In this document: positions 1 to 9,502 of the stretch, piece after piece
How positions within the stretch are numbered: position 1 is the first letter of the stretch
Layout: each line of letters begins with the position of its first letter
DNA from: a virus
Strand: one strand, 5' to 3'
Virus record (IMG/VR): IMGVR_UViG_3300009420_000107
Location: 1 to 21,921 of that record
DNA length: 21,921 bases
The notes under the pieces: model-generated
Seen by the model: the letters and a program-made list of their open reading frames with translations, nothing else
The model's database searches: none
What the model was told of the DNA's origin: nothing
Position numbers and translations under genes: made by a program

Positions 1-2372
1 TGTCCTAAAACACCGTAACCATTATAACCCCAAGTATATAATTTACCGGTTACATCTAAAGCAAAACAGAAAGCGTATCCTGCACCAGCAGTCCAGAAAG
101 CGTCAATCTTATTACCATTGAAGTAAGTAGTCTTATTAATTTTTGTAGGTCTATTTAAATTAGTTGTATTGTTTTGTCCTAATTGACCGTATCCATTGTA
201 ACCCCAAGCCCATAGTTCACCGTTAGTATCTAACGCATAAACAGAGTGTGTATTTGTGTTATTGTCTCCGCCCCAATTAGTAATGTAAATTCTTTTAATT
301 CTTGTATCTTTCAATGTATGCGTTGAAGTGTTAGAAGCTTGATAAATTTCTTGGTATGTTCCACCAGGTCTTGTCGGATATCCTCTATTAGAATCAGCAG
401 CGTCACCATTTTGTCCGTGACCTCCGTAACCCCAATGGTATATTTCACCATTATTAAATAGTGCCATACCAACTTCATATCCAGATAATAGTTGAATTGC
501 TTTTGGTGGTTCTCCATCAGGAGTAGTATGAATACCACTACCACCGTTATCTGTACTTCTGTACCAGTCAAGGAATGGAAATACCATACCAACACCAGTC
601 ATAACAGAACCAGTTTCTAATCCGTTTTGACCGTTAGAGTTTGAACCCCAACTTGTAATTGAACCTCTACCGTTAATGAAACAAGGCCAGTTATAACAAT
701 TCGCTTGTTGGAATTGTCCAGGCAATCTGTATAACGGATGGTCATCACCGATAGGTCCGTTTTCATTACATAATGCCATTGCTTCTAATCTGTTTCCACT
801 AAAGAAGTTTTGATAACCTCTTGCTTTTTTCTGTGTAGTTACCACAGAGAATTGTACAGCTGCACTAGAATATAATACTTGTGCGTCAACAGCTAATACA
901 TCAGCAGCAGCGTTGTTTTCTCCACCAAGTAATTCAGGTTCGTTATTATTTTCCCATTGTGCGTTTTGCATTCCTCTTTTTTGGTCTCTAGCGATTTCTA
1001 TTTGAAGAGCTCCCCAAGTACCAATTGCTGTCACATCAAAAGTAAAGTCAGGTGCACCACCAGCTCCTATAAGTGCGTCAGCCAAAGTAATTGTTTCGTT
1101 AACAGCATATCCTAAACCTCCCATTTGACCACCAAGTGATTTCTTGGTAACAGCGACTGAAACTACAGCACCGTTGTTGTCTACTTCTACATCAAATGTT
1201 GCGTTTGAACCAGCACCTGAAGTTGAAGTTGGAGTTAAGTTTCTGTAAATACCAGGTTTTCTTTTGTAATGTGCAGTAGAGAAGTTGCCAACCGTTTTAG
1301 CAGATTGGTAACCTTCGACCGTTATGTTAACCTGTGGTGTATTATAACCGTTCGTTCTTCCTGCACCACTATTTTCAGCAGCGGCAGTAATATTTGTAGT
1401 ATTTACGAAAGGATAAAATCCTGCTTGTCTAGCAGGAGAAGCAGAAGTAGATGAAGTGTCTATTGTTGCAACAGCACCACTATCTGTAATTGTTTCGTCA
1501 TCAAATTGATGTTCTTCTGAAATTCTTTCCCAATACTTATTTGCGTCTGTATCAGTATCTTGGTCCCAAGGTAAAGTACCTGCAACACCAGATGTGTGTT
1601 CTCTCAAACAGACATAAGTTGCTCTAATATTTTGTATTTGGTCTCCAGAATATTGATTGTTTGTAGAAAAGTCATTATCTACAGGAACATTAATATGTAC
1701 TAAGTCATTTGGATTGTAAACTATAGAAGCTTCACTATGGTCACCTCTCCATTTAAATGATTGTCTGATTTCTTTCCATACTTGGTTTTCGGCAACGACC
1801 ATTTTAGGTCCCCAAGTAGCAGAAGGATTATCAAAGTTGAAGATATAGATTTCTTTTGGAGTTTCAGCAGTAATCTCTATTCTAATTTCTCTTTTAGTAG
1901 CATTGTTAAATGTACCAGAGTTAAAGTAGTTACCACTTGCAGTTCCACCACCAACAGACTTACCGTCTAGCATATAGGTTACATCTGTGTGGAATAAATT
2001 TGTTTCTTTTGATGTAGCAGAGTTAGAAAATGCAATCTTATTATCATCAAAGTCATTACCGTCTTGGTATAATACTAATGTATCACCAATTTTGTATTGT
2101 ACTTCTGTTTGAGGCCAAGTAGATTCACCGTCCCATTTATAAGCATTACCACCAGTACTTGCTGATGTAGCAATTGTTACCCTTGCATATCTTTTTTGTT
2201 GAGCTTCTGTTCCAGTATCAGGTGCTACTCCTGTAGTAGACGAGTTTTTAACGCAAATATAATCAGAATTGTTGTGTAATACAACATCATCTTTTATATA
2301 AGCCTTCGTACTCGAATAATCACCCTGGTAATTGAAGAACAGATTACCAATTCTAGTTTTTGTTGTTGCCAT
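1..2372 (-). CDS. Large tail-fibre-like protein with RCC1 repeats, 3' end beyond window
   Basis: I translated this frame by hand from the ATG at 2372. It appears open to the left edge, giving about 790 residues without a stop, so the C-terminus is missing. Residues 1-45 (MATTKTRIGNLFFNYQGDYS, then AYIKDDVV) match in layout the N-terminus of the neighbouring 1238-residue fibre, suggesting a shared attachment or carbohydrate-binding-like module. A second such module (FKWRGDHSEASIVYNPNDLV) lies further on. The last part carries RCC1-type repeats, seen as GEIYHWGYGGHGQNGD, LDTNGELWAWGYNGYGQLG and LDVTGKLYTWGYNGYGVLG, with a looser copy before them (GSITSWGSNSNGQNG). RCC1 repeats fold as beta-propeller blades and bind protein or other ligands, so a receptor-binding tip is plausible but inferred. 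A TATAAATA box lies just upstream. The fibre role is by context and composition. Confidence 0.85.
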   Translation of the reverse strand, partial: MATTKTRIGNLFFNYQGDYSSTKAYIKDDVVLHNNSDYICVKNSSTTGVAPDTGTEAQQKRYARVTIATSASTGGNAYKWDGESTWPQTEVQYKIGDTLVLYQDGNDFDDNKIAFSNSATSKETNLFHTDVTYMLDGKSVGGGTASGNYFNSGTFNNATKREIRIEITAETPKEIYIFNFDNPSATWGPKMVVAENQVWKEIRQSFKWRGDHSEASIVYNPNDLVHINVPVDNDFSTNNQYSGDQIQNIRATYVCLREHTSGVAGTLPWDQDTDTDANKYWERISEEHQFDDETITDSGAVATIDTSSTSASPARQAGFYPFVNTTNITAAAENSGAGRTNGYNTPQVNITVEGYQSAKTVGNFSTAHYKRKPGIYRNLTPTSTSGAGSNATFDVEVDNNGAVVSVAVTKKSLGGQMGGLGYAVNETITLADALIGAGGAPDFTFDVTAIGTWGALQIEIARDQKRGMQNAQWENNNEPELLGGENNAAADVLAVDAQVLYSSAAVQFSVVTTQKKARGYQNFFSGNRLEAMALCNENGPIGDDHPLYRLPGQFQQANCYNWPCFINGRGSITSWGSNSNGQNGLETGSVMTGVGMVFPFLDWYRSTDNGGSGIHTTPDGEPPKAIQLLSGYEVGMALFNNGEIYHWGYGGHGQNGDAADSNRGYPTRPGGTYQEIYQASNTSTHTLKDTRIKRIYITNWGGDNNTNTHSVYALDTNGELWAWGYNGYGQLGQNNTTNLNRPTKINKTTYFNGNKIDAFWTAGAGYAFCFALDVTGKLYTWGYNGYGVLG

Positions 2373-2396
2373 TTTTATATCTTCCTATTTAACTAT

Positions 2397-2404
2397 TATT
2401 TATA
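2397..2404 (-). promoter_or_regulatory. T4-type late promoter box TATAAATA
   Basis: The minus strand reads TATAAATA here, overlapping the end of the upstream fibre gene, with 24 bases between the box and the ATG at 2372. This is the T4 late promoter motif recognised by the phage gp55 sigma factor. The position fits a start site shortly before the RCC1 fibre gene. Confidence 0.7.
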
Positions 2405-5400
2405 TTGTTTCTATTACCAAGTCTCCAGATTTATCAATGTTTATTTGCATACTTCCATTGATAAATTCAAATCCTTCAGTTGCGTCCGTACCATCAAAGT
2501 AAGCACTCTCTTTTTGTATTAACTCATTTGCATTTGTTATTACTCTTCTTTTTAATGATAAATCTTCATCATCAATTGAAAGTGTTTGTAATGTAGGAGT
2601 TCCTTGTGCGTCAACATATGACTTATTAACTAAATCATTAGCCGCAGTTGGAGTAATAGCAGTTTGTGCCTGTGCAGAAAGAGTAATTATACCATTGTTT
2701 TGTGTTCCAATAGATAAGTTAACATCTGTTCCACTTGTACCTGTTGTAGAGATATTACTTCCAGAGGCAGTAATTGAACCAGCAGTTAATGAGTTAACTG
2801 ATAAATCGTTTTGTCCTCCACCAAGTTGACCATCTACATAGGTCTTAATCGCTCTTTCGGTAACTAGAGCAGTATCAGAATTATCTGCTAATGTTCCGTC
2901 AGTACTAAATTCATTAATCGTAGCACCGAAGTTACCTTGTGCGTTTGAGCCTAAACTCAATTCTTGTAATCCAGAAAGGTCAAATGCTTCAGCGTTCAAT
3001 GTCGCCTTACCAGTTGCTTGTTCGATTTGGAATAAGTTACCAACTCTAAAGTTACCGTCTTGGTCAGTAGATGAGTAGAATACTCTTCCTCTATCTGCCT
3101 CAAAGACTTCATCATTTGCGTCAGGTAATTGTGTTGGTGTGTTAGGATAATTTGTTGATACAATATCACCAGTACCTACATCTAAGAAGTCATGTCCAGT
3201 CAATCTAATGTTTGAGTAATTACTTCTTAATGTTGCAGTTTCAGCATGAGTTGGAGCGTTAGAAGTTGTAAATTTAGGATTTACTCTAACAAGTCCAGCG
3301 CCACCAGCGTAACCGGTTACACTAACAACATAATATGCTTGACCGGATATTCCAGCAAATTCAATAATGTCACCACCAGTTGGTGATTTAGATAATCCTG
3401 TTAGTCTAACAAAGGCAGTACCTTCACTAGAGATTTCAGCATAACCGTCACCAGTAATAGTTGCAGTTGTTGTTTCTGTTTTATATCCAGAGCCACTTGT
3501 TGTTACCGTAGTCTGTGAAATTACACCGTCACTAATGTGTGATGTTGCAGTTGCTACCGTACTTGCGTTAGGGTCTGTAATTGTTACCGTTGGTGCACTA
3601 GAATAACCGGCACCTCCGTCTAATATAAGAATTTTTGAAATTTGTTGATTTTCTACAACTGCTCTTGCGAGTGCGTTTCTACTAGGAGAACCACCACCAC
3701 TTAAAGCAACTCTTGGTTCAATTTCATATCCTGAAGTTGTATCAAATGCAGTAGCAGGAGATAATCCAGAGTTTACGAATACATCAAAACCGGCAGAGCC
3801 TGCTTCTTTTTGTATCGTTGCAGTTTTTGTAGAAGCAACATAGTCAGCGATAACTCCTGTGTTACCATAACCAGTTCCTGTATATACCGTAATTCTCATA
3901 CCATTGTAGAAGTCATCAGGTTGTGAATCAGAAGCAGCAAGTTTAATTGTACTTGCAGTTCCTGCTTGTGCATAACCTGTTGTAGTAAAGTGTGTTGAAC
4001 CGGTAGTGTTAATCTTTATAAAGTTTACAGCACCGTCAGCATGAGTTGTTGATACAGCACCAGAGGCACCGGATCCAGCAATTGAGACAGCAGAAGATGA
4101 GTAAGCTTGTCCAGCATATTGTAATTCTAATCTTCCAATACCTGAACCGGATACTAATACTCTTCCTACTTGTGCTTCATTATTTCTTAAATCTACAACA
4201 GCAGTATATGGTGTTTCTGTTGAGTCAATACCAGCAGCTGTTGAACCGTATTCACCGTAAGAGTTGTTTGAGTTCAAACTTCTCATAACAGCACCACTAT
4301 CACATAAGTAACCGTGATGTGCGTAATATGTAAATACAGATACTAATTCTGATTTAGCATTATTCAATGCCCAAACTCCAACACCGTCAGAAGAGACTTG
4401 TGTAAAGTCGTTTGCAAGTATACTTCTGTTTCCAGAGTTGTGTAATGAACCGTCAATCTTAATACCAACAGAACCGAATCCAAAGTGAGTACAATTCTGA
4501 ATAAATGGTGATTTAGTTGAAATGTGTGTAGTCGTATCAGAAACTCCAGTTCCTGGGTCTAATGCAAATACAACACCACTTCGTGTTGCACCGTCAGCTG
4601 TATTAGGTCTTGCAACTCCGTAAGAGTCAGCAGTTCCCATAGTTCCAACCATTCCAGTAAATGTAAATTGTGCGACCGTTGTACCGTTATGTACTCTAAA
4701 CATATCAGCACGATTGTTCGGAGTGTTTGTTAATCCAGTAGCTGTTGAGTTACCAGCAGCAGGTTTAATTCTTGTACTTCTAACACCGTCTCCAACTACT
4801 TGTGTATTAGCAGATAAGATGATAGGTAATGCTTCTTCGTATTCTCCAGTTTTAACATAAACCGTTTTGAATACACTAGTAGCAACATTGCTATTAATCC
4901 AAGTTGTTGCATATTGCAAAGTTAACCAAGGTTTGTCTAATGAAGTTCCTCTTCCTGTATCAGAAGAAGGATCACTATCTGTACCATGTTTTGCAACATA
5001 ATAAACACTAAAACTAACCCCAGGTATTGTCCAACTAACATCTGTTCCATTTGATGAAACAACTGAACCAGCTGTACCGATTGGCAATCTAATATTTTGT
5101 GTAGCGTTTCTTGTTAATATGTCACCTCTTACCGTGGTAACAAAGTTTGAATCTCCTTCAGCAAGTAGGTCCCAATAAACTCCGCCTGTATCATAATCAG
5201 GTCGTAATGCGTCTCCTACAACAGCAGTAGCTGTGTGAGCAAGTTTACATCTATAAGATGATGAACCGTAACCAATTGTGTCGCCAGGTGCATAAGCAGT
5301 TCCGTCTGTCCAATTGTTTCTCCAGTTAAATCCTTCGTTTAATAAATCCCAAGTCGCAGTAGTTGTTGGTACAACTCCAGTTGCGTCTTGTTTTGCAACA

Positions 5401-6116
5401 TAAGTGTGACCACCATATTTTACTACATCACCAGTTTTGTATGCAGTACCACCAGCATATGTACCTTGCATTTTGAAACCAGTTGTTAAAACCGTCCAAT
5501 ATGAAGCGTTGTTATATGGTGTTTGACCTGTTGATTGTTGTTCGGCAACATAGTTGTAACCACCGTAGGTTACAATGTCACCTGCTTGATATGCAGTACC
5601 CGAAGCATATGAATCTTCAAATTCTAGTCCTGAAACGAATAAAGTAAATTTAGAAGTATCAATAGTTGAAGCGGCAGTATGTTCAACCGTACAAATGTAA
5701 ACATTCGCACCGTACTTTGCTAAATCGTTAACTTTATATGCAGTCGCAGAAGCATATGTTCCTGTCCATTTAAATCCTGGAACAAATGATGTCCACTTTG
5801 AAGTGTCATCATATAAATCTGTTTGTGAAGCGTGAGCAGTATTACATACAAATGTAGAACCACCCCATTGGACAACATCATCTACTTTATAGTTAGTAGA
5901 ACCTGCCCAAGCACCTTTCCATTCTTGTCCAGCAACCATCTTTTTCCATTTAGTCGCTGTTAAATCTGTTTCAAACGCTGATGAACCTGTATGGTTCGCC
6001 ATCGCCACGAAGCTATTTCCTCCGTATCTTACAACATCATCTTTGATGTATGCCGTTCCTGTAACCCAATCTCCTTTGAAGTGAAATTTAAGTCTACCTA
6101 GAATAAAATCTGCCAT
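2400..6116 (-). CDS. Long tail fibre with six chitin-binding-like repeats and beta-helix-like region
   Basis: The 1238-residue protein opens with six tandem modules of about 50 residues (roughly 10-320). Each has the pattern W/Y..G.AY..GD.V.YGG..YVA, as in GTAYKTGDVVKYGGHTYVAK, resembling carbohydrate-binding modules of the ChiA/CBM5-12 type. Next comes YYVAKHGTDSDP..., KPWLTLQYA, VYVKTGEYEE and VVGDGVRSTRI, typical of the start of a right-handed pectate-lyase-like beta-helix. Later segments carry GGAGYSSAPTVTITDPN-like repeats. The segment VFYSSTDQDGNFRVGNLFQI with KATLNAEAFDLSGLQ is familiar from structural proteins of marine T4-like phages. The protein probably makes a long side or distal tail fibre that binds host surface glycans. 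It starts 23 bases after the 165-residue gene, with an AGAGAGA ribosome-binding site. Assignment to an adhesin is firm by architecture; the exact fibre type and ligand are unknown. Confidence 0.85.
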   Translation of the reverse strand: MADFILGRLKFHFKGDWVTGTAYIKDDVVRYGGNSFVAMANHTGSSAFETDLTATKWKKMVAGQEWKGAWAGSTNYKVDDVVQWGGSTFVCNTAHASQTDLYDDTSKWTSFVPGFKWTGTYASATAYKVNDLAKYGANVYICTVEHTAASTIDTSKFTLFVSGLEFEDSYASGTAYQAGDIVTYGGYNYVAEQQSTGQTPYNNASYWTVLTTGFKMQGTYAGGTAYKTGDVVKYGGHTYVAKQDATGVVPTTTATWDLLNEGFNWRNNWTDGTAYAPGDTIGYGSSSYRCKLAHTATAVVGDALRPDYDTGGVYWDLLAEGDSNFVTTVRGDILTRNATQNIRLPIGTAGSVVSSNGTDVSWTIPGVSFSVYYVAKHGTDSDPSSDTGRGTSLDKPWLTLQYATTWINSNVATSVFKTVYVKTGEYEEALPIILSANTQVVGDGVRSTRIKPAAGNSTATGLTNTPNNRADMFRVHNGTTVAQFTFTGMVGTMGTADSYGVARPNTADGATRSGVVFALDPGTGVSDTTTHISTKSPFIQNCTHFGFGSVGIKIDGSLHNSGNRSILANDFTQVSSDGVGVWALNNAKSELVSVFTYYAHHGYLCDSGAVMRSLNSNNSYGEYGSTAAGIDSTETPYTAVVDLRNNEAQVGRVLVSGSGIGRLELQYAGQAYSSSAVSIAGSGASGAVSTTHADGAVNFIKINTTGSTHFTTTGYAQAGTASTIKLAASDSQPDDFYNGMRITVYTGTGYGNTGVIADYVASTKTATIQKEAGSAGFDVFVNSGLSPATAFDTTSGYEIEPRVALSGGGSPSRNALARAVVENQQISKILILDGGAGYSSAPTVTITDPNASTVATATSHISDGVISQTTVTTSGSGYKTETTTATITGDGYAEISSEGTAFVRLTGLSKSPTGGDIIEFAGISGQAYYVVSVTGYAGGAGLVRVNPKFTTSNAPTHAETATLRSNYSNIRLTGHDFLDVGTGDIVSTNYPNTPTQLPDANDEVFEADRGRVFYSSTDQDGNFRVGNLFQIEQATGKATLNAEAFDLSGLQELSLGSNAQGNFGATINEFSTDGTLADNSDTALVTERAIKTYVDGQLGGGQNDLSVNSLTAGSITASGSNISTTGTSGTDVNLSIGTQNNGIITLSAQAQTAITPTAANDLVNKSYVDAQGTPTLQTLSIDDEDLSLKRRVITNANELIQKESAYFDGTDATEGFEFINGSMQINIDKSGDLVIETI

Positions 6117-6139
6117 TTTTATCTCTCTCTATTTAATTT

Positions 6140-6637
6140 TTACAAATACCTGTTAATATTGTTTTGGGTATAATAATTTCCTCCACTAGGTGTCCAGTTG
6201 CTTCCAGTAGAAGCAGTCGCTGTTTCGCTAGCGGCGTATGTATAGTCTTGCTGATACCTTGCAACAAGATTACCGTCATCATTTATGAAATAAAAAAGTT
6301 TCAACGGATCAAATCTCGTTTGTTGATACTTCCTAAACTGAGCATTCGTTTGATAGTGTGCGTCTGTACTTTCGTCAAAATCACTTTGTAGTGAATTTTG
6401 AACGGTACTTCCATCACTTGTTTTACCAAGTGCCATACCTTCAAAACCATTAAACCCAAATCCTTCACCAGAGTTAACTTCAATTGTCTCATTACTATCT
6501 AATTTTACTTTAGTATAGATTAAAAGACCGTTAACATCACGGTTAAGGGAGTGCATTGCATATTCGTTAGAGATTTGAAAACCAGCAGCGTCTGTTGCTA
6601 CTGCTTGTGAAGCTCCTGTTGGTAATGCTAATGCCAT
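6140..6637 (-). CDS. Conserved virion-associated protein, 165 aa
   Basis: No enzymatic motif is visible. The protein begins MALALPTGASQAVATDAAGF, continues NEYAMHSLNRDVNGLLIYTK, and has FYFINDDGNLVARYQQDYTY near residues 112-132, followed by a Ser/Thr/Asn-rich end. The style (beta-strand-rich, few charged clusters, no cysteine) fits a small structural protein of a T4-like phage. It is the first gene after a TATAAATA late promoter box and leads directly into the long fibre gene, so a role in fibre attachment or in the tail is inferred. A GAGGAATAATTAAATG arrangement gives a good ribosome-binding site for this start. Function unknown. Confidence 0.75.
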   Translation of the reverse strand: MALALPTGASQAVATDAAGFQISNEYAMHSLNRDVNGLLIYTKVKLDSNETIEVNSGEGFGFNGFEGMALGKTSDGSTVQNSLQSDFDESTDAHYQTNAQFRKYQQTRFDPLKLFYFINDDGNLVARYQQDYTYAASETATASTGSNWTPSGGNYYTQNNINRYL

Positions 6638-6662
6638 TTAATTATTCCTCTTCGTTTCTTTA

Positions 6663-6670
6663 TATTTATA
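6663..6670 (-). promoter_or_regulatory. T4-type late promoter box TATAAATA
   Basis: TATAAATA on the minus strand in the short gap between two genes, with 25 bases between the box and the ATG at 6637. The spacing matches the boxes at 2397, 9458 and 10105. Confidence 0.75.
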
Positions 6671-6693
6671 CAATAACCAGCGTCTAAAAACTA

Positions 6694-7023
6694 TTAAGTG
6701 TTTTCTAATACCGACATTACCGTATCTGTATTTCCATGAGACGCAATAACTCGTATAATGTCATTTGCCTCAAGGTTTACTGGTTTATCTAATATAAATG
6801 TGTTGTTTTGTGGAATGATGATATTAGACATCATAGTCTTAAAAGTTGTTCCACCGTCTATCGTTATTTTCACATCAACTTCTGCTGGAGTATCAGTTGA
6901 AGTATTTGAAATGTAAATAGCGTGTAATACAGCAGTACCATTTGATGGCGCTGTATAAACATTTGAAGTTGAGTCATCAACTTGCGAGTTTGTCATTCCT
7001 GCGTTTTTAAAAGCACTAGCCAT
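6694..7023 (-). CDS. Small virion-associated beta-rich protein, 109 aa
   Basis: The 109-residue product has repeated Thr/Asn/Val-rich strands (GTAVLHAIYISNTSTDTPAE, DVKITIDGGTTFKTMM, IIIPQNNTFILDKP) and a conserved-looking N-terminus, MASAFKNAGMTNSQVDDSTS. Such a beta-sandwich pattern with a paired-strand 'isntst' motif is common in small phage structural proteins that decorate capsids or tails. No Cys and no catalytic motif are present. Its ribosome-binding site, GGAGGA, is formed by the two Gly codons that end the upstream gene, only three bases away, so translation is probably coupled. A structural role is inferred from context; I do not recognise the exact family. Confidence 0.72.
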   Translation of the reverse strand: MASAFKNAGMTNSQVDDSTSNVYTAPSNGTAVLHAIYISNTSTDTPAEVDVKITIDGGTTFKTMMSNIIIPQNNTFILDKPVNLEANDIIRVIASHGNTDTVMSVLENT

Positions 7024-7026
7024 TTA

Positions 7027-7410
7027 TTATCCTCCAAACACAACAGCAAAGGCGAGAATATCTCCGGTCAATGCTAATGTTCCACTAGAATTTGGTAGTT
7101 TAATCGTTCTATCAGCTGTTGGATTTTCTACCGTTAATGTTGTTTCAAAGGCGTCAGCTGTGTTACCTTCAAAAATAATGTTTGCATTATTAAAAGTTAA
7201 GTCAGTAGTTGCAATAGCACCTGCTGTTAATACTGATTGAATATCAACCGCAGAAGCACCACCTACTTCTTTAATAGTACTTGAATTTTGTTTAGTATAA
7301 AACTTACCATCAGCAATGTTCATTGCCAATTCACCAATTTCTAAATCAGATAATTGAGGAACAGCAGAAGCTGTAAAACTTCTTTTTGGTTTTAGGACTT
7401 GGTCTGCCAT
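7027..7410 (-). CDS. Short fibre protein with Mtd-like N-terminus, 127 aa
   Basis: The N-terminus (KPKRSF...VPQLSDLEIGELAMNIADGKFY) matches the pattern 'KRS...P.L..GELA.N..D.K.Y' of the N-terminal domain of phage major tropism determinants and hyaluronidase-like fibres, which attaches fibres to the particle. Residues 76-117 (FEGNTADAFETTLTV then IKLPNSSGTL) are closely similar to residues 162-203 of the 433-residue fibre protein at 20520-21821. The gene begins inside the stop of the upstream fibre gene (TAATG). With only 127 residues it lacks a receptor-binding tip, so it may be an adaptor, a truncated fibre, or one chain of a composite fibre. The fibre-family call is good; its precise role is inferred. 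Confidence 0.78.
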   Translation of the reverse strand: MADQVLKPKRSFTASAVPQLSDLEIGELAMNIADGKFYTKQNSSTIKEVGGASAVDIQSVLTAGAIATTDLTFNNANIIFEGNTADAFETTLTVENPTADRTIKLPNSSGTLALTGDILAFAVVFGG

Positions 7411-9146
7411 TAGAACAATCCACCGTCAATAGTATTCAATTCAACAGCACCACTTGTTACCGTAAATTGTGTACTATGAAATGACGCAACTCCTTTATTA
7501 CTTGTACTTGCGTCTTCGCCAGCAATTGTAATTGAAGAACCTGAAGCAGAAGTATCAATTCCTTCTCCAGCAGAAATAGTTAATGTATTTCCTAATCCAA
7601 CCGTACCAGTTCCAGTCTCACCAGCAAGTAAAAGATTTGGATCCGCAAGTTTAGAGTTTGCAATACTTCCTGCTAACATAGCACTTGTAATTCCAAGCGC
7701 CTTAACTTGTAGTTTGTCTGATACTACTTCTATTGTCTGGTTATCGACATTAACATCTAAAGTGTTTCCTGATTTTACCATAGCTGCACCGGCAACTACT
7801 TGACCAGCACCAGAGAATTGTGATACAGGTAATTCAGTATTGTTTGAAAGTGTATTATCGTTTAATGTTGGTGTACCGTTGTGAGTGAATACATAACCGT
7901 TATCACTATTAGCAGTACCTTCTTCTACGAAAGTAAATGTACCACCAGTTAAGTCAGTACCTAAATTTGCGTCTAATGCTCTTGTTAATCTCCAGTTAGA
8001 AGAACCGTCACCAACGATTTCTACAAAGTAAATACCGTTTTGTCTAGCTTCTGTTTGGTCTTTAACTACAACTCTGTCATTTACTAGCAATGAAATACCG
8101 TCAATTGTTAAAGCGGCTTGAGTTGCGTTGTTGTCTAATCTTCCATTTGATTGGTCATATGTTGCAGATAAGTTTGCTGTAGTAGCAACTCTACAACTAT
8201 CTTTTACATCTAAACCACTTGAAGCACTATCAACATATTCTTTTGTTGCAAGTGAGTCAGCAGCGAAACCTGCTCTATCTTTATAACCACTAGGTACGGT
8301 AACCGTTCCAGTTCCGTGTGGTGTGAAAGTAATATTTCTATTTGCAGCTGATGTAGCAATGTCTTGTCCATCTATTGTTAAATGGTCAACAACTATATTT
8401 GTTAATCCAGCAATGTCAGTTGTAGTAGCACCGAGAGTTAATGCAGTAGTACCTAAGGTTACACCGTCATTTGCAAGTTTAACATTTGATACGGCACCGT
8501 CAGCAAGTTTTGCTGTGCTAATTCCACCGTCTTGTACATTTATAGTAACCGTATTACCGGAAACTGCTGTATCAATCGTTCCATCACCTGTAAGTAATAG
8601 AGTCGAGTTAGTTGAGTAATCTGTTGTTGCACCGGCACTATCTTCAATTGTAAGTGTAGTATCTACAGCGTCAAATCCTAATTGAGCTTCTGTACCAGAG
8701 GCAGAGATTACTTTTAGAAATTGTCCTTGAGAACCTGCACCGTCAGGTAGTAATAGTGTTGATGAATTTGTTAGTGATAATGGAGCCTTTAAAACAATGT
8801 TGTTTGAACCGTTGTTTGTAGCCTCATTAAAAGTTATACGACCAGAGTTAGTGGTTTCGTTACCAATTATAATCTCGTCTATTCTTTTATTTGAATCTGT
8901 TGTTATTAGTTTTTCAGCAGCGACAGCACCGTTCGTTGTTGGAAATAAACTAGTGAAATACTTACCACCAATTACATCAAGGTCGTTTGCGTTTCCTGAA
9001 CCGTCTACGCCACCTGCACCTACGAATAGTCTATCACCATTGTTGCCAGCGGTACCTGTACCATATGTAAATGCTAATTCACCAAGTTTTAATGATAGTG
9101 GGGCAGCGACATTGGAACTTCTTTTTATTCTGATTATTGTTGACAT
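7410..9146 (-). CDS. Tail fibre / virion structural protein, 578 aa
   Basis: The protein starts [20 protein letters not shown] and LGELAFTYG, then [10 protein letters not shown], again the fibre N-terminal pattern (IKRS, GELA). Repeated Thr/Ser/Asn-rich beta segments follow, for example [20 protein letters not shown], a pattern typical of trimeric phage fibres. Near the middle, [20 protein letters not shown] with [20 protein letters not shown] and GIYFV is a segment widely found in phage fibre and baseplate proteins. The C-terminus ends TIDGGLF. No endosialidase or lyase motif is seen. It follows the 85-residue gene by 30 bases, with an AGAGAGAG ribosome-binding site, and overlaps the next start by one base. 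It is very likely part of the host-recognition apparatus; ligand unknown. Confidence 0.82.
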   Translation of the reverse strand: MSTIIRIKRSSNVAAPLSLKLGELAFTYGTGTAGNNGDRLFVGAGGVDGSGNANDLDVIGGKYFTSLFPTTNGAVAAEKLITTDSNKRIDEIIIGNETTNSGRITFNEATNNGSNNIVLKAPLSLTNSSTLLLPDGAGSQGQFLKVISASGTEAQLGFDAVDTTLTIEDSAGATTDYSTNSTLLLTGDGTIDTAVSGNTVTINVQDGGISTAKLADGAVSNVKLANDGVTLGTTALTLGATTTDIAGLTNIVVDHLTIDGQDIATSAANRNITFTPHGTGTVTVPSGYKDRAGFAADSLATKEYVDSASSGLDVKDSCRVATTANLSATYDQSNGRLDNNATQAALTIDGISLLVNDRVVVKDQTEARQNGIYFVEIVGDGSSNWRLTRALDANLGTDLTGGTFTFVEEGTANSDNGYVFTHNGTPTLNDNTLSNNTELPVSQFSGAGQVVAGAAMVKSGNTLDVNVDNQTIEVVSDKLQVKALGITSAMLAGSIANSKLADPNLLLAGETGTGTVGLGNTLTISAGEGIDTSASGSSITIAGEDASTSNKGVASFHSTQFTVTSGAVELNTIDGGLF

Positions 9147-9176
9147 ATCTTAACTCTCTCTTTTGTTACCTTAAAC

Positions 9177-9434
9177 TTAAAATGAACCACCGTTCAATGT
9201 TATTGAACCAGTAGTAGTCGAAATCTCGTCTCTCACAACAAACTTATCACTTGTTGCAGAGTACTGAATCATACTACCATCTGCTAAGGTTGAAGCGTCT
9301 ACATCTGCCATTAATCTAAATTTCAAAGTAGAGTTGGTTACAGCGGTTTGAGCGGCTGCACCTGCAGGCATAGTAACCGACACTTGTTGCGGTCTACTTA
9401 TCGTTGAATCTATTCTTGCTTTAATTTGCGACAC
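9177..9434 (-). CDS. Small virion-associated protein, 85 aa
   Basis: An 85-residue protein, MSQIKARIDSTISRPQQVSV at the start and SITLNGGSF at the end. The composition is Thr/Ser/Ala-rich with no cysteine, and the last Gly-Gly-aromatic tail resembles the GGLF end of the neighbouring 578-residue fibre. It has its own TATAAATA late promoter box 23 bases upstream and an AGGGAGACT ribosome-binding site, which supports it being a real late gene. A small structural or fibre-associated role is inferred from neighbours; I recognise no defined domain. Confidence 0.72.
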   Translation of the reverse strand: MSQIKARIDSTISRPQQVSVTMPAGAAAQTAVTNSTLKFRLMADVDASTLADGSMIQYSATSDKFVVRDEISTTTGSITLNGGSF

Positions 9435-9457
9435 TTTTAGTCTCCCTTAATTGTTAA

Positions 9458-9465
9458 TATTTATA
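9458..9465 (-). promoter_or_regulatory. T4-type late promoter box TATAAATA
   Basis: TATAAATA on the minus strand in the 68-base gap after the 113-residue gene, with 23 bases between the box and the ATG at 9434. The rest of the gap shows no convincing terminator hairpin. Confidence 0.75.
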
Positions 9466-9502
9466 ACCGAAGGGTATTCAAAAACTAATAGTATTAAAAT
9501 AA

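Noticed and set aside
311-595. A 94-codon minus-strand frame in the first 600 bases
   Set aside because: It overlaps in another frame the long open frame of the RCC1 fibre, whose repeats are clear; no independent start signal is seen.
8323-9153. Two plus-strand frames opposite the 578-residue fibre gene
   Set aside because: They are antisense shadows of the fibre's repetitive codons, without start signals, and every supported gene runs on the other strand.
9466-9502. The gap after the 113-residue gene as a terminator
   Set aside because: No stable GC-containing stem followed by a T-run could be found on the minus strand.
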